From Roseovarius sp. MMSF_3359 (GTDB taxonomy: Bacteria > Pseudomonadota > Alphaproteobacteria > Rhodobacterales > Rhodobacteraceae), in assembly GCF_030733385.1 (NCBI RefSeq), contig NZ_JASHJC010000007.1, positions 124,001 through 188,000 of the forward strand: a stretch of DNA of 64,000 bases, in the 5' to 3' direction. Under the pieces are notes generated by a model. It saw only the letters and a program-made list of their open reading frames with translations. It did not search any database and had not been told where the DNA came from. The translations under genes were made by a program, and so were the position numbers. Shown one piece after another: positions 54,036 through 63,823 of this stretch (the first letter of the stretch is position 1; every line of letters starts with the position of its first letter).

Positions 54036-54764
54036 ATGGCGCACCACATGACCCGCTCAAGGAACCCTGAATTGCTCCTGCCCCTGCCAACCGATCTGCA
54101 AGGTGGTGCCGTCCAATGGCATGTCTCGACCGGGCTGGTCGGGTATGAGGCGGCGGTGGCGGCGATGGAGGACCGCGTGGCGCTCATTGCGGCGGGCAAG
54201 GCGCCGGAGGCCATCTGGCTATTGGAGCACCCTGCCCTCTACACCGCAGGTACCAGCGCGAAACCACAGGACCTGACCGCGCCGGACCGCTTCCCGGTCC
54301 ATGTCAGCCAGCGCGGCGGGCAGTACACCTATCACGGCCCGGGACAACGGGTGATCTACGTGATGCTGGACGTGGGCCGCCGGGGCCGCGATGTGCGCCG
54401 CTTCGTGCAACAGCTCGAAACCTGGGTGATTACCACCCTCGATCAGTTCAACGTGACCGGTGAGATACGCGATGGCCGCGTGGGCGTTTGGGTTACACGG
54501 GATGACAAACCTCTGTCGCCAACCGGTGCAAAACCCGAAGACAAGATCGCCGCCATCGGCATTCGCCTGCGGAAATGGATCAGCTTCCACGGCATTTCGA
54601 TCAATGTGGAACCCGACCTGGAGCACTTCAGCGGCATCGTGCCCTGTGGCATTACCGAACATGGTGTGACCAGCCTCGTGGATCTCGGCCTGCCGGTGAC
54701 CATGGCGGATGTTGACGTGGCGTTGCGTCGGACGTTTAGCGATGTGTTTGGCAAGCACGAATGA
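54036..54764 (+). CDS. lipB: octanoyltransferase LipB
   Basis: A 242-residue enzyme that moves octanoyl from acyl carrier protein to the lipoyl domains of 2-oxoacid dehydrogenases and GcvH. Motifs: [45 protein letters not shown], and the nucleophile Cys in [14 protein letters not shown]. The start is uncertain among GTG 54033, ATG 54036 and ATG 54048, none with a strong ribosome site. LipA is not in the window. Confidence 0.94.
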   Translation: MAHHMTRSRNPELLLPLPTDLQGGAVQWHVSTGLVGYEAAVAAMEDRVALIAAGKAPEAIWLLEHPALYTAGTSAKPQDLTAPDRFPVHVSQRGGQYTYHGPGQRVIYVMLDVGRRGRDVRRFVQQLETWVITTLDQFNVTGEIRDGRVGVWVTRDDKPLSPTGAKPEDKIAAIGIRLRKWISFHGISINVEPDLEHFSGIVPCGITEHGVTSLVDLGLPVTMADVDVALRRTFSDVFGKHE

Positions 54765-54879
54765 CCATCTTGCGCGCCATGCGGACGGTCCCCCCGGGGG
54801 TGGCGCGATGTCATCGGCCCCTTGAGGTCAGTCATAGTCGTATTGCATGTTTCTTCGCTGCAGCAGCTATAACAACAAC

Positions 54880-55425
54880 ATGAGTCTGAACAGGTTTTTC
54901 AAATCACTTGCGATCTCCGTCTGCGCCACCCTGATGGCATGGAATGTCTCGGGCACGGTCGCAAAAGCGTGTGAGATCGACCTTAAACTTACCACCAAAA
55001 AGGATGCGTTGATGCTAGATACCGCGTTTTTCGATGTCGTCACCGACGGCACGAAAATCGGCGAGATCAATCTCACCGTACGTGGTCGCGCGAGGACCAG
55101 CCAAAAGGCCTATACACGGGATGATAAACGTGTGCGTTTTGTCCAGGGTATTGCCCTTGCGATCGAAGGGTTGCGGCGCCGAGAAAAGGGCAATACCGGT
55201 CTTGGCTTCTATGCCGAAAACAAGACATTTACCGGACGCTTGTTTGCCGACAACATTCGCAAGAACCATGCGTCTGGTGCAGAGATCAAGATAGCCGACA
55301 TCAACGGCCGCGCCGCCGACGTGATGGTGCGGTACGATCCTCCAAGGCTCCAGCCGGACGCGCTCAACGATGCCGTTTGCATTTTCAAGGCATTGCCTCG
55401 AATGATGGAAAAGTCCGGCCTCTAA
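54880..55425 (+). CDS. putative exported protein, unknown function
   Basis: A 181-residue protein. From ATG 54880 it has a signal-peptide-like start (MSLNRFFKSLAISVCATLMA, cleavage near AKA-C), and the first mature residue region CEIDLKLTTKKDALML begins with a Cys. The rest is beta-rich and basic, with a second Cys near the end (NDAVCIFKALP). A start at 54847 would bury the signal. No family recognised. Confidence 0.55.
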   Translation: MSLNRFFKSLAISVCATLMAWNVSGTVAKACEIDLKLTTKKDALMLDTAFFDVVTDGTKIGEINLTVRGRARTSQKAYTRDDKRVRFVQGIALAIEGLRRREKGNTGLGFYAENKTFTGRLFADNIRKNHASGAEIKIADINGRAADVMVRYDPPRLQPDALNDAVCIFKALPRMMEKSGL

Positions 55426-55611
55426 AGCGATGGCACGACAGTCGGAAACGGTTCTTTGCGCGGGAATTGCAACCTTTCCATAATCGCCTGGCCCGCAAAA
55501 GGTGGTGCCAAAGCATCACCTTCCGACCATCTGGTGTTCAACGTCACCGGCCACCCGGCGCAATAAACGCCGGACCCGGCAGCCGTTGCAAAACGTCCCT
55601 TGTGGATCAAG

Positions 55612-57309
55612 TCACTTGACCCGATACCAGTCCGCCGCGTTCCAAAGTTCGCTGTCCCAGATGTTGAGCACGACACCGCCCAATGCGTTGGAGTGACCCG
55701 ACGTGCGGCCCCTGTCGACAAGCGGTAGGATGGCGTATTCCTGCATCAGCACATCGTTCATCGCCTTGGCCAGCCGTGCACGCTCATTCAGATCCGCGGT
55801 CGTGGCCATTTCCGCCACAAGTGCATCGTATTCAGGTGAGCAGAACCGCCCCATATTGTTGCCCTGCCACTGATTTTCCGGGGCCGGTGCCTGATCGCAG
55901 GCCCAGCGTGCCATGTAATTCTCGGGGTCGGTGCCATCGAAATTATTGGCGTACATTTCGACATCGGCAAAGAACTTCTGGAACGTGTCCGGGCTGCCCG
56001 GATCACCGCCGAAGAATACTGACCCGTCGATGTTGCGCAGCTCCGTCTCGATACCGATCTCGCTCCACCATTGCTTGATGAGCGCCTGGAAATCCTGGCG
56101 CACGGCGTTGGTCGAGGTCTGGAACAGCAGTGACAGGCGCACACCGTCCTTGGCCCGGATGCCATCACTGCCCTTGGCCCAGCCAGCCGCGTCCAGAAGC
56201 GCGTTGGCACCGGCAATATCCTGCGTCTTGCAGGCGTCATTGGCGGTCGAGGCATAGATTTCCGGCGCAGGCAGCACGTTGCACGTCACCCGGCCCGCAT
56301 TGCCATAGCCGATTTCGACCAGCAATTCGCGGTCGATGGCCATCGACAGCGCCTGTCTGACCGCCTTGTCGGTGAGGAAAGGATGCGGGTGCTTTCGCGT
56401 CCCGCGTTCATCCCCGAGCGCCGGATCCGGGTTGGTGAAGTTGATCATGATCCGCTCGACCAGCGTGCCAAAGGTCGACACGACCTTGCCCTTGCCCGCG
56501 GCTTCCATGTTCTTGAGGACATCCGGGGCCAATTGCAGGTTCCAGGCATAGTCGAACTCGCCCGTTTCAAGAACCGCGCGGCCCGCAGCGGTGGCATCGC
56601 CGCCGCCTTTGAAAAGGATCGTCTGGAACGCGGGCTTGGCCGGATCGCGGTAATTCTCGTTCGCAGTCAGTTGGATGACGTCATTGGGCCGAAAATCGGT
56701 GACGGTGAAAGGGCCGGTGCCGATCGGGTTGAAATTGGCCTCTGTGCATTCCGGCGCCTTGGGGCCGAGGCAATCGGCAAACTGGGCTTTCTGGATGATC
56801 GGCGCCTGCCCGCCCACGAAAGGACCATAGGGGAAGGGTTTCGGCACACCGAAATTCACCACCACGGTCCGGTCATCCGGGGTCTCGACCGAGGTCACAT
56901 CAATGTACTTCTCGGCCTGCGCACATCCGCCACCCTCGGCGGTGCAGTATTCCCAGGTGAATTTCACGTCCTCGGAGGTCACCGGGCTGCCATCGGACCA
57001 TTTCAACCCCTCTTTCAGCACCCAGGTGATGGCGGTGAGGTCCTTGCGGACGCCGCCATTGCCGACAGTCGGGATGTCCTCCGCCAGCCAAGGCACGAGG
57101 TTGCCGCCCTCGTCATAGCGCGCCAGCGGTTCGATCACGAGGCTTGCGGCCTCCATGTCCTTGGTTCCGCCCGACAGGTAGGGGTTCATGATCGAGGGCG
57201 CCTGCCAGTAAAGAATACTCGCCTGCCCATCGGCCCCGCGTTCCGCCTGCGCCATCGTTGCAAAGGTCAACACCGCGGCAGCGGTGATTGAGGTTGGGAT
57301 AGTCCGCAT
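55612..57309 (-). CDS. peptide-type ABC transporter substrate-binding protein (family 5)
   Basis: A 565-residue periplasmic protein with a signal peptide (MRTIPTSITAAAVLTFATMAQA). WVLKEGLKWSDGSPVTSEDV and FTWEYC match the SBP_bac_5 signature (DppA/OppA group), with the long two-lobe length expected. It binds peptides or related compounds for import. The ATPase gene lies divergently 298 bases away; no permease gene is adjacent on either side. GGGAG precedes the ATG and is part of a leader hairpin. Confidence 0.9.
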   Translation of the reverse strand: MRTIPTSITAAAVLTFATMAQAERGADGQASILYWQAPSIMNPYLSGGTKDMEAASLVIEPLARYDEGGNLVPWLAEDIPTVGNGGVRKDLTAITWVLKEGLKWSDGSPVTSEDVKFTWEYCTAEGGGCAQAEKYIDVTSVETPDDRTVVVNFGVPKPFPYGPFVGGQAPIIQKAQFADCLGPKAPECTEANFNPIGTGPFTVTDFRPNDVIQLTANENYRDPAKPAFQTILFKGGGDATAAGRAVLETGEFDYAWNLQLAPDVLKNMEAAGKGKVVSTFGTLVERIMINFTNPDPALGDERGTRKHPHPFLTDKAVRQALSMAIDRELLVEIGYGNAGRVTCNVLPAPEIYASTANDACKTQDIAGANALLDAAGWAKGSDGIRAKDGVRLSLLFQTSTNAVRQDFQALIKQWWSEIGIETELRNIDGSVFFGGDPGSPDTFQKFFADVEMYANNFDGTDPENYMARWACDQAPAPENQWQGNNMGRFCSPEYDALVAEMATTADLNERARLAKAMNDVLMQEYAILPLVDRGRTSGHSNALGGVVLNIWDSELWNAADWYRVK

Positions 57310-57607
57310 CTTTTTCTCCCGTCTGAGACGGAACTGCGTGGTTCCGCCTTCTGCACAAAAGGCTTTTGCAACGCCACGATCGCATGAACCCGAAAACCCG
57401 TAACCTCATGCAGACCGAAATAACGCTGTTAACCCTTATTTCCTTGCTGTCCTCCCCATCTCAGACCGGTTGGAGAAAAAAAGCAAGTCTTCCGTGGCAG
57501 CCCTCTCGTTATGGTAGTGCTAGATGGCGGTGCGAGCGGTTTGACGACCCGATGCCGCGTCTGTAGCGTGGCGCCAGTTTCTGGAATGAAAAAGGCCGTT
57601 GCAAAGC
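57310..57607 (-). promoter_or_regulatory. binding-protein leader with mutually exclusive hairpins
   Basis: On the minus strand CGGAAC-cacgca-GTTCCG (57346-57329) and CCGTC-tca-GACGG (57331-57319) share the bases CCG, so only one can form. The second includes part of the GGGAG ribosome site of the binding-protein gene. A palindrome CAAAAGGCTTTTG lies at 57356-57368. The remaining 240 bases must hold promoters for both divergent genes. Confidence 0.4.
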
Positions 57608-59422
57608 ATGGTGGCGCACCCCATTGCCCGGATCGAAAATCTGCGGGTCGCGTTCGAGACGCGCGACGGCCCGGTGGTGGGTGTCGAGGACCTGTCATTC
57701 GAGGTCGGCCCCGGCGAAACGGTCTGCGTGGTCGGTGAATCCGGCTCCGGCAAATCGGTCTCCTCCCTCTCGCTGATGCGGCTCGTTGAATTTGGCGGTG
57801 GCGAGATTGCGGGCGGGCATTTGATCTTTGACCGAAAGGATGGCGGCACGGTTGACCTCGCCAAAACCGAACAGGGCCTGATGCGGCAGATCCGCGGCAA
57901 TGAGATCGGGATGATCTTCCAGGAACCAATGACCGCCCTGAACCCAGTTTTCACGATCGAGCGGCAACTGACCGAGGGGCTGCGCCTGCATCGCGGGATG
58001 GATCGACGTGCCGCCCGCGCCCGGGCGATCGAATTGCTGCGCGAAGTCCGCATTCCCGAACCCGAACGCCGCCTCAGGCAATATCCGCACGAGCTTTCCG
58101 GCGGGATGCGGCAACGGGTGGTGATCGCGATGGCACTCGCCTGTCGCCCTCGCCTTCTGATCGCGGATGAACCGACAACGGCGCTCGACGTGACCATCCA
58201 GGCCGAAATCCTGGCCCTCATCGACCGATTGAAACAGGAAACCGGCACCGCGGTGGTCTTCATCACCCATGACATGGCGGTCGTGGCGCAGATGGCGGAC
58301 CGCGTGGTAGTCATGTACCGCGGCCGCAAGGTCGAAGAGGGCCGCGTCGAAGAGATCTTCGAGGCGCCGCAGCATGACTACACCCGTGCGCTGCTGGCCG
58401 CCGTGCCGCGCCTCGGCGAAATGCGGGGCAAATCCGCGCCGGAACCGATGCGGCTGGTCGGCAGTGATACCGTGGCCCGGCCCATCCCCGGCACCGACAC
58501 GCCGCTTTTGCAGGTCGAGGGTCTGATCACGCGCTTTGCCGTGACCGGCGGCCTCATGCGCCGCGCGGTCGCCAATGTGCACGCGGTCGAGGACGTGTCG
58601 TTTACGCTCAACAAGGGCCGCACCCTGTCGCTCGTGGGCGAAAGCGGCTGCGGCAAGTCAAGCGCGGGCCGGTCGATCCTGCGCCTGGTGGAGCCGCTGG
58701 CGGGGCGAATCATGCTCGATGGCGTCGATATCATGGCCCTTGACGGCCCTGACCTGCGGCGCGCGCGCGCCGACATGCAAATGGTATTCCAGGATCCGTT
58801 CGCCAGCCTGAACCCGCAGATGTGCCTGGCCGATCAGGTTGCCGAACCCCTGTTGAATTTCGGCGTGTCCGCAGCGGAGCGTCAGACCCGCGTGACGGAG
58901 CTTTTCGACCGCGTTGGCCTGCCGCGCAGTTTCCTGCGACGGTTTCCCCATGAACTCTCCGGCGGGCAGCGGCAGCGGGTCGCGATTGCCCGCGCCCTTG
59001 CGCTCAAGCCGAAACTCATCGTCGCCGATGAGGCCGTCAGCGCGCTCGACGTCAGCGTGCAGGCTCAGGTGCTGAACCTGATGATGGAATTGCAGGCCGA
59101 GCTGGGCCTTTCCTATCTCTTCATCAGCCACGACATGGCCGTGGTCGAAAGGGTCAGCCATGACGTGGCGGTGATGTATCTTGGCCGGATCGTCGAAAAA
59201 GGCCCCCGCGCGGCGATTTTCGAGAACCCGCAGCACCCCTATACCCAGGCCCTGATGCGCGCTGTGCCGATTGCCGACCCGCGGCAGCGAAAACTGGAGA
59301 AGGACCTGAATTTCAAGCCGATCCCGTCCCCGATCCACCCGGTGGATCATGCGCCCGGCCCGTCCGAATATGCCGAGGTCACCCCCGGCCATTTCGTCCT
59401 GACCAGTGAGAGTGGATATTGA
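57608..59422 (+). CDS. double ATP-binding ABC protein (DppD-DppF fusion)
   Basis: A 604-residue protein with two complete ATPases. First half: GESGSGKSVSSLSLMRL, LSGGMRQRVVIAMALA and LLIADEPTTALD. Second half (from about residue 310): GESGCGKSSAGRSILRL, LSGGQRQRVAIARALA and LIVADEAVSALD. The order and the ENPQHPYTQAL tail mark the peptide/nickel importer group. Walker B of the second half has DEA where most members have DEP, a common variant. It overlaps the next gene by 4 bases (TTGA). I start at ATG 57608. Confidence 0.9.
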   Translation: MVAHPIARIENLRVAFETRDGPVVGVEDLSFEVGPGETVCVVGESGSGKSVSSLSLMRLVEFGGGEIAGGHLIFDRKDGGTVDLAKTEQGLMRQIRGNEIGMIFQEPMTALNPVFTIERQLTEGLRLHRGMDRRAARARAIELLREVRIPEPERRLRQYPHELSGGMRQRVVIAMALACRPRLLIADEPTTALDVTIQAEILALIDRLKQETGTAVVFITHDMAVVAQMADRVVVMYRGRKVEEGRVEEIFEAPQHDYTRALLAAVPRLGEMRGKSAPEPMRLVGSDTVARPIPGTDTPLLQVEGLITRFAVTGGLMRRAVANVHAVEDVSFTLNKGRTLSLVGESGCGKSSAGRSILRLVEPLAGRIMLDGVDIMALDGPDLRRARADMQMVFQDPFASLNPQMCLADQVAEPLLNFGVSAAERQTRVTELFDRVGLPRSFLRRFPHELSGGQRQRVAIARALALKPKLIVADEAVSALDVSVQAQVLNLMMELQAELGLSYLFISHDMAVVERVSHDVAVMYLGRIVEKGPRAAIFENPQHPYTQALMRAVPIADPRQRKLEKDLNFKPIPSPIHPVDHAPGPSEYAEVTPGHFVLTSESGY

Positions 59423-60765
59423 GCACCTTCCCGATTTCCGAAGAGACCCCCATCGAACATGACACCGGCCTGCCCGATCGCGCAGATGTGGCGATCATCG
59501 GCGGCGGTGTGATTGGCGTGATGACCGCCTATTTTCTCGCGCGCAAAGGCCGGAAGGTCGTGCTGCTCGAGAAAGGCCGGATCGCCGGGGAACAATCCTC
59601 GCGCAACTGGGGCTGGGTCCGCCAGACCGGGCGTGATGCGGCGGAACTCCCGATCATGGTCGAGGCCAACCGCCTCTGGCCGGAATTGCAGCGTGAGATC
59701 AACGAAGACCTCGGGCTGGTGCAATCAGGTCTGACCTATCTGGGCGTGACCGCAAAGGACATGGCCGAGTTCGAGGAATTTCTGCCGCTTGCCCGTGCCA
59801 ATGGTGTCGATAGCCGCATCCTGAGCGCGCAGGAGGTTGCCGAAATGCTGCCCGGCGCGTCGCGTGGCTACTTGGGCGCGCTCCACACGCCATCGGATTA
59901 CCGGGCCGAGCCCTGGGTCGCGGTGCCACGGCTGGCCCGGGCAGCGGTGCGCGAAGGCGCCACCCTGATCGAAAACTGCGCCGTGCGGGGGCTTGATCTG
60001 GCCGCCGGACGCATTGCCGGGGTGATCTCGGAGAAAGGCCGGATCGCCGCTGATCAGGTCCTGGTTGCCGGTGGCGCCTGGTCCTCGTTGCTGCTGCGCC
60101 GGCACGGGGTGAAGATCCCGCAGATCTCGGTCAAGGCCACGGTTGTTGCCACCACGCCCGTTGAAGAGGTTTATGCCGGCGGGGCGGCGGATCATACGCT
60201 GGCCTTCCGGCGTCGGCGCGATGGCGGCTACACCCTCGCCCCCGAGGGATTTCACGAGTTTTACATCGGCCCCGACGGCCTGCGCGGGCTGCCAACCTAT
60301 CTGCGTCCGCTGCTCAAAAGCCCGTTCAGCCGTCATTACCTGCCCGCGGCGCCCAAGGGGTTCCCCGATGCCTGGGGCACATCACGGCGCTGGTCGATGG
60401 ACGCGCCGTCACCGTTTGAGGCGATGCGGGTGCTCAACCCTGCGCCGCATCAGGGTCGCGTAAAACGACTCCTGTCGGATTTCCAGACCCTCTTTCCCAG
60501 GCTCGGACCGGTCGGGATGCAGGCCAGCTGGGCCGGGATGATAGACGTGATGCCCGACGTGGTGCCCATCGTCGACAAGGTCCCCACCCTGCCCGGCCTG
60601 TGGGTCGGCACCGGGATGAGCGGCCATGGCTTTGGCATCGGTCCGGCCTTCGGGCGCATCCTTGCGGATATGATGACCGGTGCGGAGCCCGGCCACGACA
60701 TGGCCCGGTTCCGATTTGGGCGGTTCACCGACGGCAGCAAGCTGGTCATGGGACCGGGGATGTAA
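59419..60765 (+). CDS. FAD-dependent oxidoreductase (DadA-like)
   Basis: A 448-residue flavoprotein. The N-terminal Rossmann motif DVAIIGGGVIGVMTAYFLAR binds FAD; WGWVRQTGRDAAELPIMVEA and the C-terminal GLWVGTGMSGHGFGIGPAFG complete the DAO family pattern. It probably oxidises an amine or D-/N-methyl amino acid. It starts at TTG 59419, overlapping the ATPase stop, so the two are translationally coupled and the substrate may be what the importer brings in. Confidence 0.85.
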   Translation: MSTFPISEETPIEHDTGLPDRADVAIIGGGVIGVMTAYFLARKGRKVVLLEKGRIAGEQSSRNWGWVRQTGRDAAELPIMVEANRLWPELQREINEDLGLVQSGLTYLGVTAKDMAEFEEFLPLARANGVDSRILSAQEVAEMLPGASRGYLGALHTPSDYRAEPWVAVPRLARAAVREGATLIENCAVRGLDLAAGRIAGVISEKGRIAADQVLVAGGAWSSLLLRRHGVKIPQISVKATVVATTPVEEVYAGGAADHTLAFRRRRDGGYTLAPEGFHEFYIGPDGLRGLPTYLRPLLKSPFSRHYLPAAPKGFPDAWGTSRRWSMDAPSPFEAMRVLNPAPHQGRVKRLLSDFQTLFPRLGPVGMQASWAGMIDVMPDVVPIVDKVPTLPGLWVGTGMSGHGFGIGPAFGRILADMMTGAEPGHDMARFRFGRFTDGSKLVMGPGM

Positions 60766-60865
60766 GGGCACGCGGTCCGGGAAATGTGATACGGTGGCCC
60801 TTGCCGGGGACCCTGCTTTGCGTCAGGTTGCGCGCAAATGCCGCGAACCCCCGAGGAGAAACCCC

Positions 60866-62026
60866 ATGCCCGTCAAGAACCGCTTTGCCGAACTGCATGA
60901 CCAGATCACCGAATGGCGGCGCGACCTGCACGAACACCCGGAGCTGATGTTTGACACGCACCGCACCTCGGCGTTGGTCGAGGAAAAGCTGAAGGCGTTC
61001 GGCTGTGACGAGGTGGTCACCGGGATCGGCCGGACGGGTGTTGTCGGCGTCATCCGCGGCAAGGCCACCGGGTCCGGCCGGGTGATCGGATTGCGGGCCG
61101 ACATGGACGCATTGCCCATTCACGAGGAGACCGGAGTGGACTATGCCTCCAAAGTGGACGGCAAGATGCACGCCTGCGGCCATGACGGGCATACGGCGAT
61201 GCTTCTGGGCGCCGCGCAATACCTGGCCGAGACCCGGAATTTCGACGGCACCTGCGTGGTGATCTTTCAGCCCGCCGAAGAGGGCGGCGGCGGCGGCCGC
61301 GAAATGTGCGAAGACGGGCTGATGGACCGCTTCGGTGTGCAGGAAGTTTACGGCATGCACAACTGGCCCGGCATCGCCGAGGGGCAGTTCGCCATCCGTC
61401 CCGGCCCGTTTTTTGCCGCCACGGACGTGTTCAATATCGGGATCGAAGGTCTCGGCGGCCATGCGGCGAAACCCAATGAAACCATTGACCCGATCGTGAT
61501 GTCCGGGCAGTTGATCTCGGCCCTGCAGACCATCACATCACGCAATGCCGACCCCACGGAGCAGCTTGTGGTGTCGGTGACGTCGATCCAGAGTTCTTCA
61601 AATGCTTTCAACGTGATACCGCAATCTGTTCATCTTCTTGGGACGGTCCGCACGATGAGTGCAGAGATGCGGGATCTGGCGGAGACGCGGATGCAGGCGC
61701 TTTGTGACGGGATGGGCGCAGGCTTCGGCGGGTCGATCACGCTGGACTACAAACGCAGCTATCCGGTCATGGCAAACCACGCCGATCAGACCGATTTTGC
61801 CGCCGATGTCGCCCGCTCGGTCAGCGGCCAGTGCGACGAGGCGCCGCTTATCATGGGCGGCGAAGACTTTGCCTACATGCTCGAAGAACGCCCCGGCGCC
61901 TATATCCTCATGGGCAATGGCGATACCGCCAAGGTCCACAGCCCCGACTACAATTTCAACGATAACGCCATCCCCGCCGGGTGTAGCTGGTGGGCAGGCA
62001 TTGTCGAACAACGCATGCCTGCCTGA
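60866..62026 (+). CDS. M20-family amidohydrolase
   Basis: A 386-residue zinc hydrolase of the HipO/AbgB type. Metal-binding motifs: KMHACGHDGHTAMLLGAAQ, FQPAEEGGGGGREM, HNWPG and the C-terminal PLIMGGEDFAYMLEERPGAY. The group cleaves N-acyl amino acids, hippurate or indole conjugates. AGGAG lies upstream of the ATG. It lies 100 bases after the oxidoreductase and probably shares the transcript, forming an import-and-catabolism set with the ABC genes. Confidence 0.9.
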   Translation: MPVKNRFAELHDQITEWRRDLHEHPELMFDTHRTSALVEEKLKAFGCDEVVTGIGRTGVVGVIRGKATGSGRVIGLRADMDALPIHEETGVDYASKVDGKMHACGHDGHTAMLLGAAQYLAETRNFDGTCVVIFQPAEEGGGGGREMCEDGLMDRFGVQEVYGMHNWPGIAEGQFAIRPGPFFAATDVFNIGIEGLGGHAAKPNETIDPIVMSGQLISALQTITSRNADPTEQLVVSVTSIQSSSNAFNVIPQSVHLLGTVRTMSAEMRDLAETRMQALCDGMGAGFGGSITLDYKRSYPVMANHADQTDFAADVARSVSGQCDEAPLIMGGEDFAYMLEERPGAYILMGNGDTAKVHSPDYNFNDNAIPAGCSWWAGIVEQRMPA

Positions 62027-62246
62027 CGGCAGCGATAAGGTTGCGGCGACCCTGTGTCTGGAGGATCTGCGGCAGCCCCCCCCGGGCCAATCTCATCGCC
62101 GGGCGCGGTACGCCGCCCAACCGGGTCATGATCCCCTCGGTAACACAAACGCCCGAAATGACGGCACAACCAACAGCGAAGACCATTGCGACACGCGCGC
62201 ATTTGTGCTGCTATTCTTCCCAGTTAGGTTAAAATTGGGGAAATTC

Positions 62247-63023
62247 ATGAAGTTATTTGCAAAAACGGGTATTGTTTTCGGCCTCGCCGCTTGCCTTTTG
62301 GTGCCGGACCGGGCGGCTGCGCAGAACACTATTTCGCAGACAATGTCGAAAATTAACTCCTATAACTGCTCGATCTATCCATATGCCAATCACAAGCGGC
62401 GGGTCGCCGGTATCGGGGTGATGTCGTCGCAAAAGGGCATGCGTGCAAAGCTGCTGAAGGGCGTCAAGGAACCGGCGCTCGCCGAAAACTGTGCCAGTGA
62501 CGTGGCCGAAAACTTCTGCGACAGCGAGTTGCTGGCTTTCGCAAACGCGGTCATGACGACCGGCGGCCCGGTCACACCAGCCGGTAAAGCCTTCTACAAC
62601 ATCCTCTCCGCGGCGGGATTGGTCAGTGGTGGTGGCAACGCCACAACCTCCTCGGATCTTCTCGCGGGCGGCGGGGGCGCCGTGTTGGGCGGCAAAGTCG
62701 GGAACTGGGTAACGGGCGGTTCGACCCTCGGCACATTGGGGGGCATCGGTGCCGGGGCGTTGGGCGGCATTGCGTTGAACAATACGCATCAGGCCCACAA
62801 GGCCTGCACCGCAACGCAGGCGCAATTCGACCGGCTGACGAAAATGCTCATCGCGCTCAAGCTCAAGGGACAGAGCAATGAACGCGCGTTCTACCAGGAT
62901 ATCCTGAACAAGGCCGCCATTTTGGATACCAACCCGCAGGTGGTCAGCAAGCTGGCCGCCAAACCCACAGAGATTGCCACCCTGATGATACGGACAATGA
63001 AGAAAACCGCCGACAGGTTCTGA
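62247..63023 (+). CDS. exported glycine-zipper protein, unknown function
   Basis: A 258-residue protein with a signal peptide (MKLFAKTGIVFGLAACLLVP, cleavage near AAA-Q). A central Gly/Ala-rich part (about 130-175) reads like a glycine zipper (GAVLGGKVGNWVTGG, GGIGAGALGGIAL), often membrane-associated. Four Cys are in the mature protein. GGGGA precedes the ATG. No family recognised; an outer-membrane or toxin-like role cannot be excluded. Confidence 0.6.
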   Translation: MKLFAKTGIVFGLAACLLVPDRAAAQNTISQTMSKINSYNCSIYPYANHKRRVAGIGVMSSQKGMRAKLLKGVKEPALAENCASDVAENFCDSELLAFANAVMTTGGPVTPAGKAFYNILSAAGLVSGGGNATTSSDLLAGGGGAVLGGKVGNWVTGGSTLGTLGGIGAGALGGIALNNTHQAHKACTATQAQFDRLTKMLIALKLKGQSNERAFYQDILNKAAILDTNPQVVSKLAAKPTEIATLMIRTMKKTADRF

Positions 63024-63090
63024 TCCGGCATCCTTTTCGAAAACTCCGAATTCTGGTTGGTTCAGCGGTGTTCCTGCTCAGCGGCCCAAT

Positions 63091-63112
63091 CGGGCGGCGC
63101 ACTCGCCGCCCG
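63091..63112. terminator. hairpin between convergent genes
   Basis: CGGGCGGCG-cact-CGCCGCCCG is a perfect 9-bp stem with a tetraloop, 67 bases beyond the glycine-zipper gene and 18 bases beyond the cupin gene stop on the other strand. There is no T-run, so it may pause or protect transcripts rather than terminate strongly. Confidence 0.5.
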
Positions 63113-63130
63113 AACGGTGCTTGGCCGCCG

Positions 63131-63805
63131 TCAGACCGCCGGTGCCCTGGGGTCTTCGCGCAGATGGTCCCGTTTGATCCACACGCGCGCACCCTCCGGC
63201 CCGGTTGTCGCGGTGGAGCGGCTATCGCGCGGCAGGCGGAGCCAGCTGTCCTTGCGGAAGACCTCACCGGCTTCGGTAAACGCGCCCTCGAGAACCAGCA
63301 CTTCCATCCCGCCTGAGGCATCAAGCGTCACCTCCGCACCCGGCGCCCAGCGTTCCAGCACCACATCCTCGCGCGCGTCGTGAAAGAGCGGCATGACCTC
63401 GACCCCGTCTCGTTCCGCCACGAAGCGCATCTTGCCGGTGTCGACGCGCACATGGGTGCGGTCGGCCAGATCGAACTGCCAGAGTTTCACAAAGATCGTG
63501 CAGCCCGGCTCGGACCCCGGCGTGTGCGACGATTCCGGCGGGTTGCGGATATAGCTGCCCGCGGGGAAATCCCCATGTTCATCCTGGAACACCCCATCAA
63601 GCACAAGAAATTCCTCGCCGCCGGTGTGGACGTGGGAGGAGAATTTGCTGCCCGGCGCATAGCGAACGATGGTCGTGGCGCGCGCCACCTCGTCACCGAT
63701 ACGGTCGAGCATCCGGCGGTCGACACCGGCCATGGGCGACGCGACCCATGGCTCCTCGGCACTGTGCACCGCGGCGCGTTTGGAAAAATCGTCATGTCGT
63801 CCCAT
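63131..63805 (-). CDS. double-cupin protein (ChrR-like)
   Basis: A 224-residue protein with two cupin halves. The first has KFSSHVHTGGEEFLVLDGVF with PPESSHTPGSEPG, the metal-binding His/Glu set; the second has ASGGMEVLVLEGAFTEAGEVF (first 20 residues ASGGMEVLVLEGAFTEAGEV). The layout is that of the ChrR cupin that senses singlet oxygen as an anti-sigma factor, but there is no N-terminal anti-sigma domain and no sigma gene here, so it is more likely an enzyme or storage-type cupin. Confidence 0.8.
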   Translation of the reverse strand: MGRHDDFSKRAAVHSAEEPWVASPMAGVDRRMLDRIGDEVARATTIVRYAPGSKFSSHVHTGGEEFLVLDGVFQDEHGDFPAGSYIRNPPESSHTPGSEPGCTIFVKLWQFDLADRTHVRVDTGKMRFVAERDGVEVMPLFHDAREDVVLERWAPGAEVTLDASGGMEVLVLEGAFTEAGEVFRKDSWLRLPRDSRSTATTGPEGARVWIKRDHLREDPRAPAV

Positions 63806-63823
63806 GGTCGTTCCCCTTTTCGG

